Of a DNA stretch of 64,000 bases, positions 47,009-55,438 are shown one piece after another. The stretch comes from Oceanobacillus caeni. GTDB lineage: Bacteria > Bacillota > Bacilli > Bacillales > Amphibacillaceae. The notes beneath the pieces were generated by a model. The model was not told the origin of the DNA. It worked only from the letters and a program-made list of their open reading frames with translations, and did no database searches. Numbering within the stretch: the first letter of the stretch is position 1; each line of letters starts with the position of its first letter. Where the stretch lies: NCBI RefSeq assembly GCF_019037185.1, contig NZ_JAHHXM010000001.1:62001-126000 (forward strand), given 5' to 3'. The translations under genes and the position numbers were made by a program.

Positions 47009-47596
47009 TTAATTAATAAGGATTCTTAATAGATAATCTGAAATAGATTTTGCTAATTCATTTTTATCTTTACTGCCATCTGATGAATACCATTCAATAA
47101 CATAGTTCATCGCACCTAAAATGATATTTCGAACAATCTTCGTATCTACTTTATTAAAGTAGCCGCTTTCTATCCCTTGTGCAATAAGTTTATCGATACA
47201 ATGACTATATTTCTGCCTTAACGAAATTATTTCTTGTAATTGATCACCTGCAAAAAATTGATCTGGTCTTGCTCCCATTGCAAATCCAGTTCGTTCCGTA
47301 ATTAAAAATTCGATGTGAACAACCATGACTTTTTGCAATTTCTCAATAATAGGTAATTCTTTAGACATTATCTCCTCGATGTTTTGAATACTTTGTTCTA
47401 GTAGCATTTTTTGACTTTTAAACAATAAATCCTGTTTATCTTTGAAGTAATAATACACCGAACCTTTTGTCATCAGAAGCTTAGCAGCAACGTCTTCCAT
47501 TGTCGTTGCATGATAGCCTTTTTCTGCAATAATACTTAATGCAGATTGGATGATCTCTTTCTTTTTCTTTTCGGCCTTCTTTTCTCGTAATGACAA
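47009..47596 (-). CDS. TetR/AcrR transcriptional regulator (FadR-like)
   Basis: TetR-family repressor of 195 residues. The N-terminal HTH spans about 12-58 (IIQSALSIIAEKGYHATTMEDVAAKLLMTKGSVYYYFKDKQDLLF split across the domain). The remaining helices form the ligand domain. Bacillus FadR, a TetR member, represses fatty-acid degradation operons and is released by acyl-CoA, so an analogous role here is the simplest guess. The start is TTG (47596), seven bases after AAGGGATG. It is first in a unit with the SDR and has a clear promoter. No FadR-type operator was found by eye. Confidence 0.88.
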   Translation of the reverse strand: MSLREKKAEKKKKEIIQSALSIIAEKGYHATTMEDVAAKLLMTKGSVYYYFKDKQDLLFKSQKMLLEQSIQNIEEIMSKELPIIEKLQKVMVVHIEFLITERTGFAMGARPDQFFAGDQLQEIISLRQKYSHCIDKLIAQGIESGYFNKVDTKIVRNIILGAMNYVIEWYSSDGSKDKNELAKSISDYLLRILIN

Positions 47597-47640
47597 AATG
47601 ACACATCCCTTAGGTAATATATTCTTATGTAGTTAATACA

Positions 47641-47669
47641 ATTCTAAATATTCATTTTTTAAATGTCAA
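47641..47669 (-). promoter_or_regulatory. sigma-A promoter of tetR-SDR
   Basis: Minus strand TTGACA (47669-47664), 17-bp spacer, TAGAAT (47646-47641). The spacer and -10 carry an imperfect A/T inverted repeat that could be an autoregulatory site. Confidence 0.75.
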
Positions 47670-47735
47670 GTTAAATTTGAAAAGGCGCAAAAGCACTTAA
47701 AAAAACAAAATGAGAAAAGTAAATGGTCATGTTAC

Positions 47736-47820
47736 ATAAAGAAGTCCATCATTGGGGGAGTTCTTCATCCCCACAATGATGGGATCTTTACGGCGTAGAC
47801 ATAACTTTCTCTCTACCATC
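47736..47820 (+). repeat. type A dispersed palindromic repeat, shortened copy
   Basis: ATAAAGAAGTCCATCATTGGGGG / CCCCACAATGATGG hairpin, then GATCTTTACGGCGTAGA. The right half is lost. Confidence 0.6.
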
Positions 47821-47840
47821 AATCAATTAATTTAACGTTA

Positions 47841-48893
47841 TTACGAAAAGTCCGTAATTATATTAAAACCATATGTTTGATAATTAGACATTGCATTAAA
47901 CACATCGGTAACACCATCTAATGATATTTCTCTTGATATAAGTGATTTAGGATTTAATTTTCCTTGTGCTATCAATCCTAGTAATCCATCGTATTCTGTT
48001 CTAGGATTTCCATAGCTACCAATAATCTCCAATTCACTTAAAGTCACTACATCTATTGGTATATCAACAATCCCAGACTCCTTACTAGTTGTAATACCAA
48101 TTTGCACATGTCGTCCACCTTTTCTTAATGACAGAATTGAATTTAAGATGGTTTCTCTTATACCGAGTGCATCAATGGAAGCTTGTGCACCACCTTTTGT
48201 AATTTCTTTAACAGCCTCAGGAACATTTTCTTTACGAGCATTTATTGTTACGACTGCACCTTCTTTTCTTGCCATATCCAATTTCTTATCATCAACGTCT
48301 ACTGCAATTACTTGTGCCCCAACAGCACTACCAACCTGAACCGCTGACAAACCGACTCCGCCTGTTCCATTAACTACCAACCATTCACCTGGTTTTATAT
48401 TTGAACGACTAATTCCATGAAAACCGGTCATATAGCGGCACCCTATTGCAGCAGCTGTTAATGAATCCACCTCATCCGGAAGATGAACTAAATTAAAATC
48501 ACCATTTGGTATATTTATATATTCTGCATAAGCCCCATCCTTTACCGTTCCATACACTTGGGAATGCTCACAAATATTCGATCTTCCACTTAAGCAATAG
48601 GAACAGTGTGTACAAGCCTCATGAAATGGTGTGGATACTCTGTCACCAGGCTTGAAGTTTTTTACCTCTTTTCCTACCTCTGCAACAACTCCTCCCATCT
48701 CGTGGCCTGGAATAAGCGGTAGCTCTGTAGTTAATCCTACCCAATCCAAATCACCCATCCACGTATGCCAATCACTACGACAAACTCCACTTGCCTCCAC
48801 TTTTACAATGACATCATGTGGTCCCGGTGTTGGATCTGGTACATTCCCTACCCTTAAAGGTTTCTTTAACTCAATTATTTGTGCTGCTTTCAT
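47841..48893 (-). CDS. zinc-dependent alcohol dehydrogenase
   Basis: Medium-chain Zn alcohol dehydrogenase of 350 residues. Catalytic zinc ligands are in GVCRSDWHTW and IPGHEMGGVV. The structural zinc cysteines are in ACTHCSYCLSGRSNIC (about 92-107), and the NAD motif is GTGGVGLSAVQVG (about 172). It oxidises an alcohol to an aldehyde or ketone, NAD-linked. ATG at 48893 follows GGGGAGG. It is flanked by gaps of over 240 bp, so it is probably monocistronic. The gap 48894-49178 upstream shows no clear feature. Confidence 0.9.
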   Translation of the reverse strand: MKAAQIIELKKPLRVGNVPDPTPGPHDVIVKVEASGVCRSDWHTWMGDLDWVGLTTELPLIPGHEMGGVVAEVGKEVKNFKPGDRVSTPFHEACTHCSYCLSGRSNICEHSQVYGTVKDGAYAEYINIPNGDFNLVHLPDEVDSLTAAAIGCRYMTGFHGISRSNIKPGEWLVVNGTGGVGLSAVQVGSAVGAQVIAVDVDDKKLDMARKEGAVVTINARKENVPEAVKEITKGGAQASIDALGIRETILNSILSLRKGGRHVQIGITTSKESGIVDIPIDVVTLSELEIIGSYGNPRTEYDGLLGLIAQGKLNPKSLISREISLDGVTDVFNAMSNYQTYGFNIITDFS

Positions 48894-49178
48894 GTTATTC
48901 CTCCCCATTTATATATTAATAGTTTGACAGCTAACGGTCCCTAAACCGTATTTACTATTAAACATCCATACCTCTACAGAATAATATTTTTCACCCCCAT
49001 CGATTTATCATATTTTTAATTGGTACATGATCGTTACAAAATCATCTGAATCCATATCTGCAAAGATTACCAATAGCGGACTATTCATTAAATAATGGGA
49101 ATAATTACAGCTTATTTAGCCTCCCTTTGTCACTTCAGACTTTGATAACCCTTACATTAATCCCCATCTTTTTTTCAT

Positions 49179-50159
49179 CTATTGATACGATAATAGATTC
49201 TCTACACCCTCTGTAATACGCTCCACATTCGGTAACCAATCATCCTCAACCGTTTGGACAGGATAAGGAGTATCATAACCTGTTACCCTTACAATTGGTG
49301 CTGCAAGAGAATATAAGCATTCTTCACTTACAATAGTTGCAATCTCTGCTCCAACTCCGCCAGTTTTCACTGCTTCGTGAACAATCATTAATCTACCTGT
49401 TTTATCTACAGATTCTTTAATTGCTTCTGTATCTATTGGACTAATTGTTCTTAAATCAATTACTTCTAAGTTAATTCCCTTTTCTTGAAAAGCTTGTGCC
49501 GTTTTCAATACCATTGGGACGGTTCCACCATATGTGGCGATGGTGGCATCTTCTCCTTCTTTTATAACGGATGCCTTTCCAATTGGAATCTCATAAGGTT
49601 CTTCAGGTACCTCTTCCCGACTAGAACGGTATAGTTTCATAGGTTCAAAGAAAAGCACTGGATCCTCTTCACGAATAGCAGAAATGAGTAATCCTTTTGC
49701 ATCATATGGGTTAGAAGGTATTACCACTTTCAATCCTGGTGAATGCATAAATAATGCTTCTAGACTATCAGAATGTAATTCCGGTGATCTTACATTTCCA
49801 CTAAATGGACTTCTAATTACCATAGGGACTGTAAATCTGCCGCCAGAACGATACCTCATTCTAGCCGCCTGTGCACAAATTTGATCCATTGTTTGATAAA
49901 TGAATCCAAGGAACTGAATTTCTGCTATTGGACGCATTCCATTCATAGCTAAACCAACTGCTGTTCCGATAATTCCTGACTCTGCCAAAGGAGTATCAAA
50001 TACACGATCTTCTCCAAACTTTTTCTGCAAGCCATCTGTCGCTCGAAAAACCCCACCATTAACTCCAACATCTTCTCCTAAAATAATCACATTTTGATCT
50101 TTTTCCATTTCCTGTTCCATCGCTTCTCGAATGGCTTCAATCATCGTGAGTTTACGCAT
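49179..50159 (-). CDS. 2-oxoacid dehydrogenase E1 beta subunit
   Basis: E1-beta of a pyruvate/branched-chain 2-oxoacid dehydrogenase complex, 326 residues. The motifs GEDVGVNGGVFRATDGL, FDTPLAESGIIGTAVGLAMNGMRP (catalytic Glu region, about 55-75) and the C-terminal GYDTPYPVQTVEDDWLPN are diagnostic. With E1-alpha ten bases upstream it would decarboxylate a 2-oxo acid and reductively acylate E2. Branched-chain substrates fit the island. Pyruvate or acetoin complexes are alternatives. It is the last gene of an E2-E1alpha-E1beta operon. Confidence 0.92.
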   Translation of the reverse strand: MRKLTMIEAIREAMEQEMEKDQNVIILGEDVGVNGGVFRATDGLQKKFGEDRVFDTPLAESGIIGTAVGLAMNGMRPIAEIQFLGFIYQTMDQICAQAARMRYRSGGRFTVPMVIRSPFSGNVRSPELHSDSLEALFMHSPGLKVVIPSNPYDAKGLLISAIREEDPVLFFEPMKLYRSSREEVPEEPYEIPIGKASVIKEGEDATIATYGGTVPMVLKTAQAFQEKGINLEVIDLRTISPIDTEAIKESVDKTGRLMIVHEAVKTGGVGAEIATIVSEECLYSLAAPIVRVTGYDTPYPVQTVEDDWLPNVERITEGVENLLSYQ

Positions 50160-50169
50160 ACTATTCCTC

Positions 50170-51249
50170 CTAACGCTCTAGCCTATTTTTAAATTCCTCT
50201 CTTTGCTTTAACAACTGTGGATGAGGTTTTTCATAAACATAATCAAATGTTTCATGAGCGGGTGGTAAAGGTGTCCCCTCAAAATCCTTTACGGCTTTTT
50301 CAATTTCTTCCTCAAATTGCTTAACCATTTCTTCCTTTCTTTCTGTCGTTAATAAACCTTTATTCATTAAGAAACGTTCGAAGCGAACAATTGGATCTTT
50401 TTTAACCCATGCGTCCACATCTTCTTGACTTCGGTATTTCGTCCAATCATCTGCAGTAGTATGAGATTCCCTGCGATACGTAACCGCTTCAATTAAAGTT
50501 GGCCCTTCTCCCTTTCTCGCCTTTTCAATAGCTTCCTTCGCTACTTGATAGCAAGCTAAAACGTCATTCCCATCGACTCGGACACCTTTCATTCCATACG
50601 CAATTGCTTTTTGTGCAATGGTTTCGCTAGTTGTTTGCTTTTCAAATGGGGTACTAATCGCCCATTGGTTGTTTTGGCAGAAAAATACGATAGGAACATT
50701 ATAAACAGCTGCAAAGTTTAGTCCTTCATGGAAATCACCTTGTGATGTTGCTCCGTCCCCAAAATAAACGGTTGTCACACTATCTTCCTTCTTAAGTTTA
50801 GATGCCCAAGCACAACCAACAGCATGCGGTACTTGCCCAGCTATGATTACTTGGATAGGAAATAGTTTGGCATCTTCTGGTGGTCTATTTCCTCCAAAAT
50901 AACCTTTCAGATAGCTTAAAAACTGTTTTAAACTTGTTCCATGTATCATGGAAACTAAGGATTCTCGATAACTTGGTACAACCCAATCTGTTTTCGATAA
51001 TGCCAAGGCACTTCCTACCTGTGCTGCTTCTTGACCCGAAAAAGGTCCATAAGTTCCAATCCTTCCTTGTCGGTGTAACTTTAGAAATCTTTGATCCATG
51101 ATTCTTCCTTTTAGCATCCAATAATGCATGTTTTGAAGAAGCTCATTATTTAAGTTTAAATCGTTTAACGCTGCTTCGTTATATTCCCCTCTTTCATTTA
51201 CTATTTGATACATCTCCGTTGGTTGATGTTTTTCGAAAATATTAATCAT
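50170..51249 (-). CDS. 2-oxoacid dehydrogenase E1 alpha subunit
   Basis: Thiamine-diphosphate E1-alpha of 359 residues. The ThDP motif GDGATSQGDFHEGLNFA...NN lies at about 165-195. The phosphorylation-loop-like YRRESHTTADD lies near 265, and GTYGPFSGQEAAQVG (about 67) is typical of the Bacillus type. It pairs with E1-beta in an alpha2beta2 tetramer. The start is the ATG at 51249, after GGAGGGAG. A TTG codon precedes it in frame. It is 16 bp after E2. Confidence 0.92.
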   Translation of the reverse strand: MINIFEKHQPTEMYQIVNERGEYNEAALNDLNLNNELLQNMHYWMLKGRIMDQRFLKLHRQGRIGTYGPFSGQEAAQVGSALALSKTDWVVPSYRESLVSMIHGTSLKQFLSYLKGYFGGNRPPEDAKLFPIQVIIAGQVPHAVGCAWASKLKKEDSVTTVYFGDGATSQGDFHEGLNFAAVYNVPIVFFCQNNQWAISTPFEKQTTSETIAQKAIAYGMKGVRVDGNDVLACYQVAKEAIEKARKGEGPTLIEAVTYRRESHTTADDWTKYRSQEDVDAWVKKDPIVRFERFLMNKGLLTTERKEEMVKQFEEEIEKAVKDFEGTPLPPAHETFDYVYEKPHPQLLKQREEFKNRLER

Positions 51250-51265
51250 CAAATTCTCCCTCCAT

Positions 51266-52528
51266 TTACCTTACTTCTAAAAGTAATGATTCTGGGTTTT
51301 CTAGTATTTCCGTTAACGAGTTCATAAATAGACCCACTTCCAAACCATCCATTATTCGATGATCAAAAGATAGTGCATTCCCCATCATCTTTCTAATCAC
51401 TATTTCTCCATCAACGACGGCTGGTTTATCTTCAATTTTATAAATGCCAAGAATAGCAGCCTCGGGATAATTTATAATTGGAGTGGCATATGTACCTCCA
51501 CCCATATTTCCAGTACTACTTATCGTAAACGTTCCACCTTGCATATCTTTCGGTAGCAGTTTACCCTCACGTGCTTTATTCGATAATTGATCTAGTTCCA
51601 ACGCTATTTCAATAATGGACTTTTTGTCTGCATTTTTTATGACTGGAACAACTAGCCCACCTTTTGTGGCTGTAGCAATACCAATGTTGTAATATTTCTT
51701 TAAAATAATTTTTTCCTTTTCCGTATCTAAAGATGAGTTTAGGTAAGGGTTTTCAATTAGTGCTTTCGTAACTGCTTTAATAATAAAAGGAAGATAAGTG
51801 AGCTTACAGCCATGTTTCTCAGCAAATGGTTTTAGTGAATTTCGAAATTCTACTAATTTAGTAACATCGAATTCACCCATTCCTGTAGCATGAGGAATTG
51901 TATAGACAGACTGAACCATCTTCTCACTGATTTTTCTTCTTAAACCTCTGAACGGTATTTCTTCTATTAATTCAGTTGAATGAATATCAAAACTTGGATG
52001 AACGGAAACGGTTGAATGATTTTCTGTAATAGTTTCTTCTTGCCTACCAGTTTGACTAAAATTCCGAACATCTTCTTCTATTACTCTTCCACTTGGTCCT
52101 GTTCCTACTACTTCCTCAATATTGACTCCCAGTTGACGTGCCAATTTACGCACAGTCGGAGCAGCTCTAACTCTTCTAGGTGGCTTATTGTTATTTTCAA
52201 TACCGTATTCCATTGTTTTACTTTCGATTGCTTTTACCTCTTGTTTGGACTTGCTTTCTTTCTGAGGACTATCCTCTTTGGATGATTTTCCTGTTTCATC
52301 AATGGTGATTAATACATCACCGACATGAATAACTTTGCCTTCTTCTCCCGCTAATGAAACAACTTTTCCCGCAACTGGAGAAGATATTTCAACAACAGAT
52401 TTATCTGTTTGCACCTCTACAACAGGATCATCTGCTTTTATGACGTCTTCCTTTTTCACAAGCCATCTCACTATTTCCGCTTCATGTAACCCTTCACCAA
52501 CATCAGGAAATTTGAACTGATAACTCAA
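51266..52528 (-). CDS. 2-oxoacid dehydrogenase E2 dihydrolipoamide acyltransferase
   Basis: E2 core of 420 residues with one lipoyl domain (lipoylated lysine in VQTDKSVVEI, about 43). A Lys/Glu-rich linker follows, then the peripheral-subunit-binding domain (APTVRKLARQLGVNIEEVVGTGPSGRV split, about 125-155) and the catalytic domain with SFDHRIMDGLEVG near the end (His and Asp). The start is TTG (52528) with GGTGGTGA six bases ahead. It is first in its operon, with no E3 gene nearby. Specificity cannot be told from sequence alone. Confidence 0.92.
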   Translation of the reverse strand: MSYQFKFPDVGEGLHEAEIVRWLVKKEDVIKADDPVVEVQTDKSVVEISSPVAGKVVSLAGEEGKVIHVGDVLITIDETGKSSKEDSPQKESKSKQEVKAIESKTMEYGIENNNKPPRRVRAAPTVRKLARQLGVNIEEVVGTGPSGRVIEEDVRNFSQTGRQEETITENHSTVSVHPSFDIHSTELIEEIPFRGLRRKISEKMVQSVYTIPHATGMGEFDVTKLVEFRNSLKPFAEKHGCKLTYLPFIIKAVTKALIENPYLNSSLDTEKEKIILKKYYNIGIATATKGGLVVPVIKNADKKSIIEIALELDQLSNKAREGKLLPKDMQGGTFTISSTGNMGGGTYATPIINYPEAAILGIYKIEDKPAVVDGEIVIRKMMGNALSFDHRIMDGLEVGLFMNSLTEILENPESLLLEVR

Positions 52529-52560
52529 TTTCGTTCACCACCAATTAATCGAATTTTTTT

Positions 52561-52694
52561 ATAAAGAAGACTTCCATTAATGGGGGTTTTCTTTCATCCC
52601 CCACTAAATGTTAGTTGAACTAATCAGGTTACTACAGGCTATCCACCCCCACTTGGATTTCTTGGTTATAACTCGACTTCTTGAAATGGGAAAA
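52561..52694 (+). repeat. type A dispersed palindromic repeat, full-length diverged copy
   Basis: ATAAAGAAGACTTCCATTAATGGGGG / CCCCCACTAAATGTTAG, then GAACTAATCAGG, ACTACAGG and ATCCACC...CTTGAAATGGGAAAA. It shares the 434-bp gap before E2 with the copy at 52774-52880. The rest of that gap holds only the ligase terminator. Confidence 0.75.
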
Positions 52695-52773
52695 TTACTA
52701 CCAGTTAAGACGCGATAAAGAGTAATTGCTTTATTCTATTCTTATTCGTTATAAAATATACGGGAAAAGGAAT

Positions 52774-52880
52774 ATAAAGAAGACTCCTATCAGTAGGAGG
52801 TTTCCTTCACCACCACCTACCTTCTTTATTTCTCCAGAAGCTTGAGGTGGAAGTCTAACTGCCCGTTTAGATGGGATAAA
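52774..52880 (+). repeat. type A dispersed palindromic repeat, well-kept copy
   Basis: ATAAAGAAGACTCCTATCAGTAGG, CCACCACCTACCTTCTTTATTTCTCC, then CAGAAGCTTGAGGTGG and AGTCTAACTGCCCGTTTAGATGGGATAAA, the complete end module. Confidence 0.8.
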
Positions 52881-52921
52881 TAATAGATATCCTAGATTGA
52901 GAGAATTTAGTGCATAAAGAT

Positions 52922-52949
52922 AGGCAGTATCATATAAACGACACTGCCT
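52922..52949 (-). terminator. terminator of the 52963-54474 ligase
   Basis: AGGCAGT / ACTGCCT stem within 15-40 bp of the stop, with a T-rich stretch on the minus strand. Confidence 0.55.
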
Positions 52950-52962
52950 TACATAGTAAAAT

Positions 52963-54474
52963 TTAATTAAGTTGTTTAGGTTCTTTTTGCAAAACGTACT
53001 TCAATACTTTACCTGACGCATTTCGTGGCAATTCATCGATAAACTCAACCATTTTTGGCTTTTTATAGGATGCTAAATGTTGTTTACAATAATCAATAAC
53101 TTGTTCTGCCGTTAATGTATGATTTGGTTTTGTCACGACAATAGCTTTGACACTTTCTCCCCAATCTTTATCTGGAATTCCGATTACTGCGCATTCCAGA
53201 ATTTCAGGCATTTGATAGAGAATTTCTTCAATCTCAGCAGGATAAATATTTTCTCCCCCACTGATGATCATATTCTTTTTTCTATCTACTACATAAATGA
53301 AGCCTTCTTCATCCATCTTGACTAAGTCACCACTATGGAACCAACCACCTTTAAAGGCTTCCTCTGTTGCTTCTGGATTTTTATAATACTCTTTCATGAC
53401 GGTAGGTCCTCTATAAACAATTTCTCCTACTTCTCCTATAAGAACATCATTCATACTTTCGTCAACTATTCGTATCTCTACGTTCAGATAAGGTTTCCCT
53501 ACAGAATCCGTTTTTCTAAGTGCATCTTCTCCGGAGTTACTTGTTGTAGTGGCGGTTGTTTCAGACTGACCAAAGTTGTCTATTAATATGGCATTCGGAA
53601 ACGTTTTAAGCATTCGCTTCTTTACTTCTAGCGGTGTAATGGCGGCACCAGTAGAAGTAACTTTAACAGAAGAAAGGTCATATTCATTAATGTTTGATAC
53701 TTGTAATAGGAAGTTCCACATGGCAGGGACCAAAAACAAAATGTTAATTTCCTCTTTTTCCACCGTACTTAAAACATTAACTGGATTAAAATCACGGTGA
53801 ATAACGGTTTTTCCACTAGTTAAGCACGTTAACATCGTAAGAAGTAGTCCAGCAATATGGAATTGAGGAACGCTAATTAGCTGGGTATCCCCTAAATTGG
53901 ACTTTGTATCGTAAATTAAATTCATTGTATTTACTGTAATATTCTTATGTGTTAAAACTGCACCTTTTGGTCGACCAGTTGTACCGGAAGTATAAACAAT
54001 ATAGCAAGGATCATCATCTATTAGATTTTCAATAGGTTTATATGAAAATTCACTTTCGAAAATAGATTCATAGCTCATAAAATCGTCCGGCACTTGATTT
54101 GTACCAACTACTACTATTGTTTCTACTTTTTTTAAATTACCTCGAATGGATTGAATCAATTCAATATATTCGTTATCAATAATTAAAATTTTTGTATCCG
54201 AATTATTTACAATATACTCTACTTCACTTGAACCTAGCCGGAAGTTTATCGGCACTCCAACTCCACCTGATAAAGCTGCTCCAAATGCAACCTCTGGAAA
54301 AGCCATGGAGTTCTTTAACATAAATCCAATTTTCTCTTCCTTTTTAATACCTTTTCCTTGAAACCATGCTGCTAGTTTCGAAGCTCTAACATCGATTTCT
54401 TCAAATGTTACTCGCTCTTCTTCATAAACATAGGCTTCTGCTCTCGGTGTTTTATGTGTAGCCCTTTTCAACAT
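52963..54474 (-). CDS. acyl-CoA ligase, start uncertain
   Basis: AMP-forming acyl-CoA synthetase of at least 503 residues. P-loop YTSGTTGRPKGAVLTH (about 160), IDNFGQSETTAT, GWFHSGDLVKMDEEGFIYVVDRKKNMIISGGENIYPAEIEE (about 388-425) and PRNASGKVLKYVL with the lysine. The listed ATG (54474) stands only two bases from GGAG. The frame is open 17 codons further to a CTG at 54522, which sits six bases after a perfect AGGAGGTG (54536-54529). That would add NQLLVGEMLKRAT, as found in relatives. The true start may be that codon. It heads a unit with the SDR upstream only if the 150-bp gap is read through. Confidence 0.85.
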   Translation of the reverse strand: MLKRATHKTPRAEAYVYEEERVTFEEIDVRASKLAAWFQGKGIKKEEKIGFMLKNSMAFPEVAFGAALSGGVGVPINFRLGSSEVEYIVNNSDTKILIIDNEYIELIQSIRGNLKKVETIVVVGTNQVPDDFMSYESIFESEFSYKPIENLIDDDPCYIVYTSGTTGRPKGAVLTHKNITVNTMNLIYDTKSNLGDTQLISVPQFHIAGLLLTMLTCLTSGKTVIHRDFNPVNVLSTVEKEEINILFLVPAMWNFLLQVSNINEYDLSSVKVTSTGAAITPLEVKKRMLKTFPNAILIDNFGQSETTATTTSNSGEDALRKTDSVGKPYLNVEIRIVDESMNDVLIGEVGEIVYRGPTVMKEYYKNPEATEEAFKGGWFHSGDLVKMDEEGFIYVVDRKKNMIISGGENIYPAEIEEILYQMPEILECAVIGIPDKDWGESVKAIVVTKPNHTLTAEQVIDYCKQHLASYKKPKMVEFIDELPRNASGKVLKYVLQKEPKQLN

Positions 54475-54627
54475 TTCTCCTACTAATAATTGATTTGATA
54501 AAGTTAAAGATGAACTAGTCAGTACTTACACCTCCTAATTTTTCTTCTTTCGTTGTGTAAGAAAAGTCCATTAGATTAATTCCATTTATCGACCTGAGAA
54601 AATAAAATATTTTCTGAATCGCAAAAT

Positions 54628-55398
54628 TCACGTTAACATAAACCCACCATCTACTAGCATATCAGTCCCCGTGACATAGGAAGCTTCTTTAGATGATAAG
54701 AATGCAATAACATTTGCAATTTCCTCTGGTTGACCAATACGATTCATCGTGGTTTTCTTCTTGACGATCTTCAACAACTTCTCATTTTCCGCGTCAACCA
54801 GTGACGTTTCAACAAAACCTGGAGAAACCGAATTAACTCGGATACCATTTCTAGAATACTCAAATGCCATTGCCTTTGTTAGATTAATAACAGAAGCTTT
54901 AGCTGCACTGTAATGCGGGAATAGTGCACCAGGCTTATGTCCGGAAAGGGATGCCACATTAATAATCGATCGATCCACATTCGGATTCTTACTTGAACTG
55001 TCCATCATTACTTTCCCAATCCGTTTCGATACTAGAAACACACTATTTAAATTAAGCCTTTGGATTTCCTCCCAATCCTCATAAGAGGTTTGTTGAATAG
55101 TTGAATTAAATAGCCCTCCAGCATTATTTACTAAAACGGTTACATCACCAAACTCCTTTTCCACATAATCCGTTAAATTCTCCACTTCCTTTTCAGAAGT
55201 TACGTCACATGCAAAAGGAAATGCTACTTGGCTATTCCGACTATTATTAATCTCACTGGCTACTTTCTCCAATTTTGAAACAGTTCTTCCGACTAGAATT
55301 ACTCTCGCACCTTCTGAAGCTAACCTTTTCGCTGTTGCTTCCCCAATACCACTACCAGCACCTGTAATAAGCGCAATTGCATTTTCAAATCTCTTCAT
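54628..55398 (-). CDS. short-chain dehydrogenase/reductase
   Basis: SDR of 256 residues: TGAGSGIGEATAKRLASEGA (about 11-30), NNAGGLF, NVASLSG...HYSAAKAS (Ser/Tyr/Lys triad, about 150-172) and the C-terminal VTGTDMLVDGGFML. It is a classical NAD(P)-dependent oxidoreductase, probably acting on 3-hydroxyacyl-CoA or a keto intermediate. It lies 40 bp after the enoyl-CoA hydratase gene, so the two are probably co-transcribed. Confidence 0.88.
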   Translation of the reverse strand: MKRFENAIALITGAGSGIGEATAKRLASEGARVILVGRTVSKLEKVASEINNSRNSQVAFPFACDVTSEKEVENLTDYVEKEFGDVTVLVNNAGGLFNSTIQQTSYEDWEEIQRLNLNSVFLVSKRIGKVMMDSSSKNPNVDRSIINVASLSGHKPGALFPHYSAAKASVINLTKAMAFEYSRNGIRVNSVSPGFVETSLVDAENEKLLKIVKKKTTMNRIGQPEEIANVIAFLSSKEASYVTGTDMLVDGGFMLT

Positions 55399-55438
55399 CG
55401 TTATCCTCCTAATGTTATTGTTTTTTCAAGATATATTT

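Noticed and set aside
9015-52880. Repeats as CRISPR or tRNA-like elements
   Set aside because: Copies are far apart, vary in length and contain no spacers or tRNA arms. The palindromic layout points to a dispersed element.
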